This document shows positions 8,922 through 17,828 of a DNA stretch of 34,030 nt, piece by piece. Both the position numbers and the translations under genes were made by a program. Below the pieces are notes generated by a model. The model did not search any database. It was not told the DNA's origin and saw only the letters and a program-made list of their open reading frames with translations. The stretch spans positions 1 to 34,030 of the forward strand of contig JAQMWT010000532.1 of the NCBI GenBank assembly GCA_029834535.1, in the 5' to 3' direction. Positions within the stretch are counted from its first letter, which is position 1; each line of letters opens with the position of its first letter. This DNA comes from Chrysophaeum taylorii (Eukaryota > Sar > Pelagophyceae > Pelagomonadales > Pelagomonadaceae).

Positions 8922-9612
8922 ATGAGGTCTATCTTGCGATGGTTTCGAAGGTCGAGTGTCTCGGCGTTGCACGCGGCGCTGCAGCGCCCCGCAGTGCGAG
9001 CAAAGCTCGCCGACCCCGAGGCGCCAGAGACTCGAGAGATTAAGGACCTAATGGACGCGATCGACGAGGCGGAGCTCAACTTAGATGCGGCGTGCGCCCT
9101 AATGCGCGAGGCCCAAGTGGCCTACGTCCCAGTGGTAGAAACCGACGAGTTTCACATCTGCTTGTTTCTGCTCGCGCCGCACGCGTCGATTCCTCTGCAC
9201 GACCATCCGGGCATGACGGTGCTGTCGAGGGTGTTGCGAGGCTCGATGCGAGTAACCTCTTACGACCGCGTATCGTACGGGCACGTCACGCGACACGAGC
9301 CGGTTACGATCGCCGCGCCAGCGAGGACGGTGGCACTGTTCCCGCACCTCCGAAACATCCACGAATTTGTCGCATTGGAGCGTGGTGTCGCCATCCTCGA
9401 CGTCATCGTCCCGTAAGAGCCGATTGTGCGCGCTTTTTCTGACAAAAAAAATCCGCAGGCCCTACGACGACGACCGCCCGTGCACCTACTACGACGTTTA
9501 CGATGACACCCCTGTGTCCGGGAAGGACGCCAACGCCGTCAGGCGCGTCGTCTCTGTTCCGGAACCGGACTTCTCCTGCGTTCACGTCCCTTACTTCGGC
9601 CTCCCTCCCTGA
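8922..9612 (+). CDS. ADO/plant cysteine oxidase-type thiol dioxygenase
   Basis: Two exons, 8922-9412 and 9459-9612, are separated by a 46-nt GT-AG intron (GTAAGAG...CCGCAG); spliced length is 214 residues. Enzymes of this cupin family (2-aminoethanethiol dioxygenase / plant cysteine oxidase) add O2 to cysteamine or to N-terminal cysteine of proteins. In plants and animals this couples oxygen level to N-degron turnover. Iron ligands are visible: His93 and His95 in PLHDHPGMTVL and His147 in NIHEF. The second exon supplies the family C-terminal block PPYDDDRPCTYYDV and a conserved FSCVHVPYFG end. Without splicing, a stop (TAA) lies inside the donor, which confirms the intron. The start is the ATG opening MRSILRWFRR; upstream is T-rich non-coding sequence. 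The intracellular location is not evident. Confidence 0.88.
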
Positions 9613-9738
9613 CTGACGCTCGAGCGAGCGCCTCAATCTCCTTAAGACACGCACTCGCGCCGATTATTAACTAACTGGGTAACAAACTAGGGGCCAGCCC
9701 ATTGCATCGGGCGTACGTAGGCTCATTGTCTCTTATTT

Positions 9739-10176
9739 TCACGATGGTACATTGAATTTTTCTTCGGAGGAGGACTCCTCCCAGGGGCGCCTCGAGAGGC
9801 CCAAGTCTTTCAAGAGACGCTCGCTCTCCTCTCGGAGTTCCTGGACTTTAGCCTCGACCTCGGCCTTCCTGGCATTTTCCTCTTCTTCCAACTTCTTCTC
9901 GAGCGCGGCCAAGTCCAACGGCGGCGCTTCCAAGAGCGCGGCCTCGTCGTCCAAAGGAAGCTCCTCTTTGGAAAGTTCTTCGGGGGCTTCCTCGAAGGTT
10001 TCCTCGCTCGCTTCCTCAGTGTCTTTTGTGTCGATGTCCGCCAGAACGTCGAGCACTCGCAAACGGTCGAGAAATTTCTCGCGCAAGGCCCCGGCTTGCT
10101 CCGGCGGCAGCTTTTTGAACGACTCACCGATGAGTGCCGCGTTCTCGGGCATTTCAGGCGGCCCGTCTTCCGCCAT
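9739..10176 (-). CDS. Acidic coiled-coil protein of unknown function
   Basis: A 145-residue single-exon ORF starting MAEDGPPEMPENAALIGESF. The middle (about 50-85) is a Glu/Asp-rich low-complexity segment. Residues 85-125 form a predicted heptad coiled coil (LAALEKKLEEEENARKAEVE). There are no membrane segments or cysteines. The gene converges with the thiol dioxygenase, 126 bp between stops. The plus-strand frame over the same bases is Ser-rich, as expected for the complement of an acidic helix. Host-like GC3 supports coding, but no function can be assigned. Confidence 0.6.
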   Translation of the reverse strand: MAEDGPPEMPENAALIGESFKKLPPEQAGALREKFLDRLRVLDVLADIDTKDTEEASEETFEEAPEELSKEELPLDDEAALLEAPPLDLAALEKKLEEEENARKAEVEAKVQELREESERLLKDLGLSRRPWEESSSEEKFNVPS

Positions 10177-11030
10177 CTCGTACTGTTGTTTTAGCCCTTC
10201 TTTGAATAAGTCTACATTACCTTAAAAAAAGCGCTGGTTGGAATACTTCAGAGTTACGCACACCCTAACCCTTTTTTTTGTTCGCTGGCGCCTTTACATA
10301 CATTCGTCGCCTTGGGCGACATCGTGCCGTAAGTAGCTCGCCCTCACTCGCCCCGCTTTCCTTTGCTCTCGAATCTCTGATCGACCACTCTGAGCTGCCC
10401 CCTTTCCACGCCCGCTCTGCCTTTAACTAACCTTTGAGTTTACTTTTAACCTGCCTAACCCTGCGATCGCTAACCGTTGGTTGCGATGGAGGACGGGGCC
10501 TAACACGCTTGCTCCCTGCGGCGGCCCCGGCCGTCCCGGAGTGAGACGGTGCCTGCTCGCCTCCCGGGCTGGCCGGTTAGCACCCGGAAAGTCCGCGCTG
10601 GGATGGGGTTCGCTCGGTTGGGCAGAACGCAACGGACTGGTCGATTGTTCGTGGACCAACACGTCCGCGGCCTGCGACGCTTTTGCACGACCTCGCACCA
10701 CAAGACCGCGGTCCGCAGTGGCGGTCCACCATCAACAAGTCCGTCCTACTCGCCCCTGCCCCAACTGCGTGATTTTCCTCTGTGATTCCGTACCGGCTCC
10801 TGCCGGTCCGGCCTGGCTCGCTTGCTCGGGAGAGGTCTGAAGTTAGTTAGTTAGTTAGGTGCTTTTGACAAGGGGTTATTAATCCTTTGGTTGAAAAACT
10901 AGCCCTATCGAAGAGAAGGTTGATTACAATGTTATGCGTTGGCGACACTGGCTCAGTTTTTCTGGATGTTGGATACTAAACGGATCGCAAAAACGGGAAG
11001 TTCAATGTGCGTCTGGCCCTCGTGTCTTTT
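10177..11030. other. Gene-poor stretch with repeat fragments
   Basis: I see no convincing gene. The stretch holds a CCTTTGAGTTTACT fragment of the repeat seen at 327-490 and 12831-12916, a GC-rich core (10500-10830) whose overlapping frames look random, and a TTAG tetranucleotide run at about 10843-10857. Confidence 0.5.
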
Positions 11031-11033
11031 AAG

Positions 11034-11480
11034 GTCGACTGCTAAGAGGGGGGGTGTGAGTGGTGCATGAAGGATGTGTGTGGTTTTGCGGGGCAGGAGA
11101 GATGTGCCTGACGGGCGTAGATAGGTATGCGGGACCTAGTCGGCGTCATCGCCGAGCTGTGGGGCAGGCGAAGAAAGGACGGGCCCCGCCCGTAGGTCGT
11201 ACGCATGCTGCCGGCGGACGTATGTGCGACGAAGGGTGACGTCCTGCTGGGATCGGGCGGCTTGGGTGGGGTTCCCCGAGGCGGCGACATGGGTGAGGGC
11301 GGCGAGGGCACAGCGCGCCCGGCCCAATGCGTTGGCGATCCCCCACTCACGGTGGATGCGGCGAGTTTGGCCCTCTGTCTGTCTTTGAAAGGTCGACTGC
11401 TAAGAGGGGGGGGGTGTTTCGTGCGGGGGGGGGTGTTTGGTGCATGAAGGATGTGCTTGGTTTTGTGGGGCAGGAGGGAC
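11034..11480 (-). repeat. GTCGAC-ended repeat, one full and one partial unit, head to tail
   Basis: A 358-bp unit starts GTCGACTGCTAAGAGGGGG at 11034. A second begins with the same bases at 11392 and runs about 90 bp. Inside is a G/C-rich block (GGGATCGGGCGGCTTGGGTG). The units are in inverted orientation to those at 13681-14250. Both carry GTCTGTCTTT-like sequence just outside the GTCGAC end. Confidence 0.8.
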
Positions 11481-11708
11481 TGTCTGTCCCCTGCGTCTGT
11501 CCCCTACGCCACGATTACTCGGGGGCTGATTTTGTACTGCGAGCTCTATGACGAGCTAATCTGAACGCTGGTTGGTTCGTTTAGCTAGTCACACGTCGGC
11601 ACCAACCAATGAGAGGCCAGAGTAGCTCGTCACACGTCAGCATTAATTTTGCGGCGTGCTCAAGACTTCTTGACGAGCAAGCAACATCGACCGACCACTG
11701 ACCGAACG

Positions 11709-12706
11709 ATGTCTCGGGGGAGGGACCTTCAGCAGCGAAAGCGCCGTATCAACGAAGAGATTGAACGCGACAAGCGTGCTGAGGAGCAGCGGGTAGCTGA
11801 AGCAAAGGCGACGCTGCAGAGGCTCGAAGGGCCTTCTTCCGGTCGCGACCGGCAGCGAGGAAACGAGCCAAGTCCGTCAGGGACAACGGTGGAGTGCGTG
11901 ACGACGAGGACGACGACGACGACGTACACAATGAGGTGATGTCAGAAGCAGAGCCGGTCAGGCAAACTCCTGGAAGTACCGACCCGATTGACCTCTACGG
12001 CGACGCGACCGAAGTGAATCCAAGCAATTTGTGTGGACTCGGCGCCTTCGACCTGCAAGAGTACAGAGCTCTAGCGTCGGGTTTTGTACGGACAGCAATC
12101 GATCGCGAAGGCGTCATCCCGGGCGAGCTCCTGCGTGGATGGACAATTATGTCTCGTTCGGCTGACGGCGGTCGCTCTTGGCCCAAGGAACTGTCCTCCG
12201 TCCTGCGGAAGCCGACACGACGCCCTGTTCGGTGCGAATGGGCGACTCGATAGTCGACCTCTTGTTGGCCCCGTCGCACTACAGGGATGGGCTTGGCGTC
12301 GCAGCTTCGGAACCGCCCCCTTGGTTTTGGATCGGACGCAATGCGGATTTCGCCGTAGTGATGCGTAGTATTATCGACGAGCAAATGACGGAATGCGGAC
12401 GCCGACGGCAGAACGAGGTGGGCGACGGGCACTGCGGCTAACGCGGTAACGTGCGGCAGGTTCTCCTGAAGCGCGGTATTTGCGTCGACTCAATCACTGC
12501 CGCGCACGTCGACGTGGCGCGCGATGTGGTTGCAAGAGGATTGGAACCCTGACGCAATCGTCGAGCTGTCACTCGACCCCAACTTTGCGGAGCACGTTGC
12601 AAGGAGACCGTCGGATCTTCGTGCAGTCGACTGCACTCGGCCCTGCGACCGCCACTACTGGTTCGGCGGCACAGACTTGATGGACGGTCTAGGTCTAGTC
12701 TTTTAA
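11709..12706 (+). pseudogene. Broken or multi-exon unknown gene between inverted repeats
   Basis: Protein-like frames succeed each other on the plus strand. The first (11709-11939) opens MSRGRDLQQRKRRINEEIER, a basic coiled coil. The next (11894-12253) has a poly-Asp run from a GAC microsatellite, followed by DPIDLYGDATEVNPSNLCGL. Then comes 12178-12441 (SIVDLLLAPSHYRDGLGVAA), a frame containing GICVDSITAAHVDVA, and 12524-12706 (WLQEDWNPDAIVELSLD). Clear GT-AG introns are not evident at the switches, so frameshifts are more likely. I recognise no domain. Its position between inverted repeat arms suggests transposon cargo or a captured gene (inference). Confidence 0.4.
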
Positions 12707-12724
12707 GGTGGACAAGTGCAGGCC

Positions 12725-13040
12725 AGTAAGTTCACCTACTCCCAATCTCTAACCCCAGTAAGTTCACCTGCTCCCAGTAAGTTTCGTATAAGTTCACCTG
12801 GTCAGTAAGTTCACCTAGCTCACACCAACTCCTTTGAGCTCGTCGCTCTCGCCTCCGCCAATCTAAGCTGCTTTGATCCGCACGCGCCGCCAACCTTTGA
12901 GTTTACTCTAAAAGCCCTTTACTCTAAAAACCCCAGTAAGTCCACACTTGGTCTCAGTAAGTTCACCTGGTCACTAAGTTCACCTAGTCCCAATCTCAAA
13001 CCCCAGTAAGTCCACGTGGTCCCAGTAAGTTCACCTACAG
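12725..13040 (+). repeat. Minisatellite of CCCAGTAAGTTCACCT units in two clusters
   Basis: About nine imperfect units of CAGTAAGTTCACCT(A/G)GTCC lie at 12725-12830 and 12930-13040. The clusters flank a copy of the CCGCCAATCTAAGCTGCTTT repeat (12831-12916). The core CAG-TAAGT resembles a 5' splice-site consensus lacking one G. Variant units (AGTAAGTCCAC) recur in the second cluster. Confidence 0.75.
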
Positions 13041-13066
13041 TGCGCGTGTAGACGCCGGGAGGGGGC

Positions 13067-13626
13067 TTATTGGTATAGCGCAGCACGTGTGGGGTAGGGT
13101 GGAGTCGTCGACCCAGATGAGTATATCCTCGGGGATGCCGATCGACAGAGAGCCACGTAGAGCTGGACGTGGCAGAAGACGGGCTTGGGAAAGAGGACCC
13201 CGACCTCGCGGGGCGTCTGGACCTGGCTCTTGTTGATCGTTTGGCGTAGGCGGGCCTTAAGCGATACAGGTTGGAGGAGCCTCGGTGACAACGACATGAT
13301 CGATCATGTATCTGGTACCGTTGCAGTGGCCGTGCGACGGGTCGAGGTTGCGAAGACATTAAGCTCGCGATCAAAGTCAGCATGCCGTTGGTTGTCAGGG
13401 AGTTGAAAACTCGACTGTAAAGAGCGCGGCGTCGGCTTCCGACCCAACCTAGTCGGCCGAAAAGAACTCCGACGCCTCGTCTCCGGGAAAAAAAGGCCGC
13501 GGTCACGCGCGCGTTGTCAGCATCGACAACATCGTTTCGACGGGGCGTGAGAATGGCGCGCTGAAAGAGCCGCCGCGGGTCGTGGAAACAGTCTGCGAGG
13601 TCGCCGTAGACGGCTTGGAGGATCAC
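13067..13626 (-). pseudogene. Decayed Helitron/Pif1-like helicase, C-terminal part
   Basis: Three minus-strand frames together show the C-terminal half of a Pif1-type helicase as found in Helitron RepHel proteins. In order: DLADCFHDPRRLFQRAILTP followed by NDVVDADN; VFNSLTTNGM (family FLNSL-x3-GMP); LDPSHGHCNGTRYMI (family NLDPS-GLCNGTRL); and TINKSQVQTPREVGVLFPKP with VFCHVQLYVALCR (family TINKSQGQT-x-GVYLP, then HGQLYVALSR). There are at least two frameshifts and one stop. The Rep nuclease and N-terminal helicase motifs (Walker A/B) are not seen. It is a dead fragment of a rolling-circle transposon. Confidence 0.8.
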
Positions 13627-13680
13627 AGCCTGGCTCGCGCGCCTACCTGATCCTTACCCTAAATCGAGGGACAGACAAAC

Positions 13681-14250
13681 AGCAGGACGTCACCCTTCGT
13701 CGCACATACGTCCGGCGGCAGCATGCGTACGACCTACGGGCGGGGCCCGTCCTCTCTTCGCCTGCCCCACGCCTCGGCGATGACCCCGACTAGGTCCCGC
13801 GTACTTATCTCCGCCCGTCAGGCACATCCCTCATACCCCACAAACCCACCCACATCCTTCATGCTCCCCACACACACCCCTCTTAGCAGTCGACATTTAA
13901 AGACAGACAAACAAACAATTATACGCATTAGGCCGGGCTCGCTGTGCCCCCACCGCCCTCTCCCATGTCGCCGCCTCGGGGAACCCCGCCCAGGCCGCCC
14001 GATCCCAGCAGGACGTCACCCTTCGTCGCACATACGTCCGGCGGCAGCATGCGTACGACCTACGGGCGGGGCCCGTCCTCTCTTCGCCTGCCCCACGCCT
14101 CGGCGATGACCCCGACTAGGTCCCGCGTACTTATCTCCGCCCGTCAGGCACATCCCTCATACCCCACAAACCCACCCACATCCTTCATGCTCCCCACACA
14201 CACCCCCCCTCTTAGCAGTCGACGTTTAAAGACAGACAAACAAACAAACA
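13681..14250 (+). repeat. GTCGAC-ended repeat, two near-identical units, period 326 bp
   Basis: Units start AGCAGGACGTCACCC at 13681 and again at 14007. They are almost identical and end CCTCTTAGCAGTCGAC followed by TTTAAAGACAGACAAACAAA. The spacer (13920-14006) matches the inner end of the oppositely oriented unit at 11034-11391. A trace of a preceding unit (GACAGACAAAC) lies at 13670. A partial inverted end (CCTAAGAGGGGGGGGGC) follows at about 14278. Confidence 0.85.
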
Positions 14251-14518
14251 TCTGTCGATTAGTAGTTAGGACTCCTAAGAGGGGGGGGGGCGCGTATGGG
14301 TGCTTGAAGGTTTTCGTGTGTTGTCTACTGGTCTAGTCCCAGGCCAATGTTTACTCGACTTCGCTTTTGGACGTCACTGTTTGGAAATTCAACGCTGATG
14401 GGACCTTCGAAGACGTGCCGATCAGTCGCTGTGGACCGAGTCGGGAAGGCCTGGTATTTGAGCACGACGGCAGAGTCCTCTACACGGGCTGGGTAAGCGT
14501 CGAACTTGAGCAGGCTGC

Positions 14519-14668
14519 TGTGGCGGTAACCCTCACACCGCCATCCTTACCCCTTAGTTCCTGTGGCGGCAACCCTCACACCGCCATCCTTACCCCTTAG
14601 TTCTATCGAGTTCTCTACCCCACTTCCCGTTTACTGGACTGTTTACTGGACTCTTTACTGGACTCTAC
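14519..14668 (+). repeat. 43-bp tandem duplication and a TTTACTGGACT triplicate
   Basis: A unit beginning TGTGGCGG(T/C)AACCCTCACA and ending CCTTACCCCTTAGTTC occurs twice, at about 14519-14561 and 14562-14604. Then TTTACTGGACT is repeated three times at 14630-14665. A short frame upstream (14367-14518, DGTFEDVPISRCGPSREGLV) looks protein-like but is unplaced and may be a stray exon. Bases 14670-15120 hold no gene I can support. Confidence 0.7.
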
Positions 14669-15125
14669 TTCAACCCCTGACGCACGTATTACAACGCCAC
14701 CAGGCGTTCCCCTTCTTCAGATCGACTAATCTCAACCATAAATTATTTCACGAGTCTTCGGAGCGAAGCTCGTGGACAGTTTGAAGGTTGATCGACAGGA
14801 AGGAAGCGCTCCTCAACCCGCTCGGCACCCTCGAGACGTCGAGGGCACCGTCGAAGCAGGGTAAGAAGTCGGCGCGCATAACCCTTTCCTGCCGCAGCTG
14901 CGATCACAGTACATGGATGGCTACCCGCAGCCTGGATGTGCGCTCGCAACGAGCGACACTTAGTGCTATGTCTCGCGCTTGCCGCATTGACTGAAGATAG
15001 ATAGTGCGCAAGCTAGATAGGGCGCGGGGGAGCGAGGTACGAGCTCGGCCCAACAGCGTCGAGACGAGGACGAACTTCCTTCTTTCTTTTCGCATACCAG
15101 GACAACAAAGTTTCTAGAGCTCGCG

Positions 15126-15134
15126 CTATAAAAT
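15126..15134 (+). promoter_or_regulatory. Candidate TATA box
   Basis: CTATAAAAT sits in a GC-rich context (GCGCTATAAAATCAGAGCC), as in eukaryotic core promoters and many LTRs. No plus-strand gene is recognised downstream. The palindromic iterons begin about 90 bp later, so this may be an orphan promoter or an LTR remnant. Confidence 0.4.
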
Positions 15135-15224
15135 CAGAGCCATCGCGCGTCGTTCCGCTCGTATTCCTTCCCTGAGATAGTTCTTCGCACACACAAGTTC
15201 TCTGAGTACTCGTATTCTCATATC

Positions 15225-15332
15225 AAGGGGATATCAATATCCCCATGCTCTAAGGGGATATCAATACCCCCTTGCTCTAAGGGGATATCAATATCCCCTT
15301 GCTCTAATGGGATATCAATATCCCCTTGCTCA
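15225..15332. repeat. Four 27-bp iterons with perfect 8-bp dyad GGGGATAT-CA-ATATCCCC
   Basis: Units start at 15225, 15252, 15279 and 15306, each AAGGGGATATCAATATCCCC plus (T/A)TGCTCT. Units 2 and 4 carry one or two substitutions. The dyad arms GGGGATAT and ATATCCCC pair perfectly in units 1 and 3. The array is regular, with no spacer variation, and lies between the TATA box at 15126 and the 3' end of the gene at 15550. Confidence 0.9.
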
Positions 15333-15549
15333 TATTCTCACGTCACTAGCCAGCCGATGTTTGCAGGATATGGGGCAGAGGTAGCGAGGCGTGACGGAAG
15401 CCAAGCAGCCTGGACGCAGCGAGGTGTGCGCAAGCCGGAACAGGCTAGACGCTGCCGCGCGTCCAAGAGCATGCGCGTTCGAACTAAGGGGCACTTGTTG
15501 CGAACGAAAGAGATTGACATCCGACGTGGCCCACCACGAGAGAACGCGC

Positions 15550-16707
15550 CTAGTACGTGCTGTCAAGAACAGTGACAGGGAAGAGATCGGTCCAAGAGGT
15601 CCATTTACTCTTCTCTTGGCATACGGCAAGATCCCAGCAGGGACTGTTTCGCACGTTGGGGTCGTGACTGCGCTCCCACTGCTGACAATGAGCTTTGCAG
15701 TAACTCGTACCGTCACGAATCGCGGACGCTTCACCGATAACGATCATGTAGGAAAGGGCGAGGCCCTGGAGGCACGTCTCGGTGAGTGCAATCGCGTTTT
15801 GGGGAGAAGTGGCGTTGGAGCCGAAGTCTTCGCAAACTTTGTACTGGTCCGTCCACGCTCGCCCGCAACGCTCCTCTCCCCAATAACTGAAGCCTTCGAT
15901 TGCGCCGACGCCCCAGGCGCAATGATGCTCGAGGCGCTGGGTGGTGCCCCAAAAGGGTTTGCAAACGTCGGTCGGCTTCAAGTCGCACGGCACCTTCCTA
16001 TGTTCGCCCCGCGCGTACGGGGCGTAGAACACGCAGAATGCTGGATACGCAACGTCGAGGCAGTGCGTGACGTCGGGCGCCGGGAAGGTAATGAAGAAGA
16101 AAACCATCCAGACACCTTCTGCACACGCATAGGCTAGGCCTCGATTTTCGTAGGCATCGCACACTTTTTCGGCATGCTTGACGGTCGCCGTGGTGTCCTT
16201 CACCTTGGTGTGCCGCTTGCACGGCGCTTCTGGGCCAACAGTTCCCGCGAGCGCCGCCGCATACCAGTAGGCACCGTGCCCAATCCCGTGAGAGCAGGTC
16301 CATTGCATCTCGAGGCTCCCCGTCCCGCACAACCGAAGCCCAAGTGCGAGCATCTCAGCGGGTTCAGGACGGCGCTCTGCGCCCTCTTTGTACATCGTCT
16401 GCCACATTGCGCCGTGGATGATCGAGGCGCCGTCGTGGACCATCTCCGTGTCGAACTTGGCCACTAGCATCTCGAATAAAGGAGTGGTGTCGTAGAAGCT
16501 CGCGAGCCACGCGGCGGCGTAGTGCTGAGCTTGTTGGTTCAAATTTATGGCTCTGCCCTCAAGAATCAGATCGACCGCCGTCGATGCGTTAGATGCGAGA
16601 CAAAACTTAGGATTCAACCCACATGTCTCGAGGCACTCTCGTTGCGCCTCCTCGGGAGGCGGCAAGTTCAGCTCGACGCCCGCGACCACCGCCAGCAGCC
16701 AAAACAT
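15550..16707 (-). CDS. Secreted Cys-rich protein with repeated C-x-x-G elements
   Basis: A 385-residue single-exon ORF starting at the ATG at 16707. It opens with a short hydrophobic signal peptide (MFWLLAVVAGVELN) and has about 22 cysteines spread to the C-terminus, so it is probably secreted or lumenal with many disulfides. Four C-x-x-G elements occur at Cys138 (CSHGIGHGAYWY), Cys195 (CAEGVWM), Cys263 (CAWGVGA) and Cys312 (CLQGLA). They are 49-68 residues apart and each is followed by an aromatic or hydrophobic helix, which suggests a solenoid of diverged repeats. Possible N-glycosylation sites are Asn40 (NAS) and Asn298 (NAT). I do not know the family. The 248-residue plus-strand frame opposite it is taken as a shadow. 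Confidence 0.75.
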   Translation of the reverse strand: MFWLLAVVAGVELNLPPPEEAQRECLETCGLNPKFCLASNASTAVDLILEGRAINLNQQAQHYAAAWLASFYDTTPLFEMLVAKFDTEMVHDGASIIHGAMWQTMYKEGAERRPEPAEMLALGLRLCGTGSLEMQWTCSHGIGHGAYWYAAALAGTVGPEAPCKRHTKVKDTTATVKHAEKVCDAYENRGLAYACAEGVWMVFFFITFPAPDVTHCLDVAYPAFCVFYAPYARGEHRKVPCDLKPTDVCKPFWGTTQRLEHHCAWGVGAIEGFSYWGEERCGRAWTDQYKVCEDFGSNATSPQNAIALTETCLQGLALSYMIVIGEASAIRDGTSYCKAHCQQWERSHDPNVRNSPCWDLAVCQEKSKWTSWTDLFPVTVLDSTY

Positions 16708-17296
16708 TATTCTCGGTTCCGTTCTCCGATGTCAGAAAGCAAACAAAAACCTTTGGTTTGGATCCCATAATTTTTTGTTTAGCTTTGGGACATTCTCAGT
16801 AATGTTCTTAAAAACGTATCAAGTACATCCGCCTCACTTTCTCCAAATGTATGCAATGAGCCTGAAGAATTATAAGATCTTCACCAAGATATTTTTTGCT
16901 GAGCAGCAGACGGCCACAGAAGCATCTAAGTCAAGAATACTTCAACAAAGCACGCGAGATACTTTCTCATTCTTAAAAAAAAAAACAGTTCACGTGCAAT
17001 CTATTGTAAGAAAAGACGCTGTCCCCTCGGTATCGCGTTTAGCTCATCAAACCACCTCGCTTCAATCGCGGGTGCTCGCCTGACTATAGCTGGTGCCTCC
17101 GTGGTCGATTACCGCGGGTGCGCAGTCTTTCGGTGGGCGGGCCTCTCACGACGCTGCCCGCTAGGCCACGTTGTCGCGCCATCTCGACCGCCTGAGATCG
17201 CCGCGCCACCGCCCATGAACTCTGTACAGAACTCATGCACCTGCTTCTCTTCATTTTTCGAAAGTAAAAAAACAAAAACAAAAAAAAAAAACGTAA
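16708..17296. other. AT-richer gene-poor stretch
   Basis: Bases 16725-17075 are clearly more AT-rich than the host block and contain a 12-A run at about 16976-16987. A long plus-strand frame crosses this stretch but looks compositionally random. A G/C-rich patch follows at 17080-17210. A second A-rich run lies at 17266-17292. I see no gene. Confidence 0.45.
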
Positions 17297-17450
17297 ATGA
17301 CATCACTGGTTCTTGATTCGTACTTGAGGTCACGTCACTGGTACCCGAAAATGTGAGGTCACATCACTCGCAACGTGGCACTCGCACCCGTGCTTACGTC
17401 ACATCACCCGTACCCTAGGGACACATCACTGGTTACCCGTCTCGCGTGCT
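17297..17450 (+). repeat. Degenerate array of GTCACATCACTGGTACCC-like units
   Basis: Five irregularly spaced, diverged units (TGACATCACTGGTT, GGTCACGTCACTGGTACCC, GGTCACATCACTCG, CGTCACATCACCCGTACCC, GGACACATCACTGGTTACCC) occur over about 150 bp. They could be part of the 5' LTR or upstream flank of the gypsy element. No LTR boundary could be fixed because the 3' LTR is not in the window. Confidence 0.55.
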
Positions 17451-17812
17451 TGTAGATTTTGGTGTGCTGTTTGGGGTATGAAGGATGTTGTGGCAGTAAC
17501 GCCCATCCCCCCACTTGCCTGCCTGCCACCTGACCTACCCTGATTGTTGCCCTGGCATTGCCATTGCCATTATAGGGGGGGGGGGTCACCTTGACACCCT
17601 CACCGGCGCTTCCGCTGGAACCAATGTACCAGGAATTTGTATCCCCCTTTTTGCTATTACCCGCATTTGATTGTCCGATTTCGAGATGACGTGAGTGTTT
17701 ACGCTGAGATCGGGCGTGTGGTGGTTTCACCCGCGGTTGGGATTGGGAGAAAGGGCTTGTTGAGGCCACTGGTCCGGCCAAGTGGGGCGGGTATCTAAGA
17801 AAACCTTTACAG

Positions 17813-17828
17813 TGGTCTCAGAAACGGG
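17813..17828 (+). promoter_or_regulatory. Candidate primer-binding site of the gypsy element
   Basis: TGGTCTCAGAAACGGG begins with TGG, the complement of the tRNA CCA tail, and has the TGG-x-x-TCAGAA shape of many gypsy primer-binding sites. It lies just after a CA-containing putative LTR end (TTTACAG) and 450 bp before gag. The tRNA species is not identified. Confidence 0.45.

Noticed and set aside
9752..10225. Ser-rich plus-strand frame of 157 codons
   Set aside because: It is the complement of the acidic coiled-coil gene. Low-complexity serine runs are expected opposite Glu-rich coding.
12919..13626. 235-codon minus frame as an intact gene
   Set aside because: The first part matches Helitron helicase, but the frame then leaves the helicase motifs, which continue in other frames, and runs into the minisatellite. 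It is a relic.
13723..14336. Proline-rich frames in the tandem repeat
   Set aside because: They arise from the repeat sequence itself, recur in each unit and have no independent support.
15225..15332. Regular 27-bp repeats as a CRISPR-like array
   Set aside because: There are no variable spacers between units, the context is eukaryotic, and each unit is itself a palindrome.
15126..15350. Solo LTR of the gypsy element
   Set aside because: No matching LTR sequence, TG...CA ends or target duplications could be identified, so it is left as an orphan promoter-like region.
15391..16137. Long plus-strand frame downstream of the TATA box and iterons
   Set aside because: Most of it is antisense to the secreted Cys-rich protein, whose signal peptide and cysteine pattern are more protein-like. 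The plus frame has biased, shadow-like composition.
17158..17200. Perfect tRNA A-box match (TGGCCTAGCGG) on the minus strand
   Set aside because: No pairing acceptor stem and no good B box follow at the right distance, so it is not called as a tRNA or a tRNA-derived SINE.
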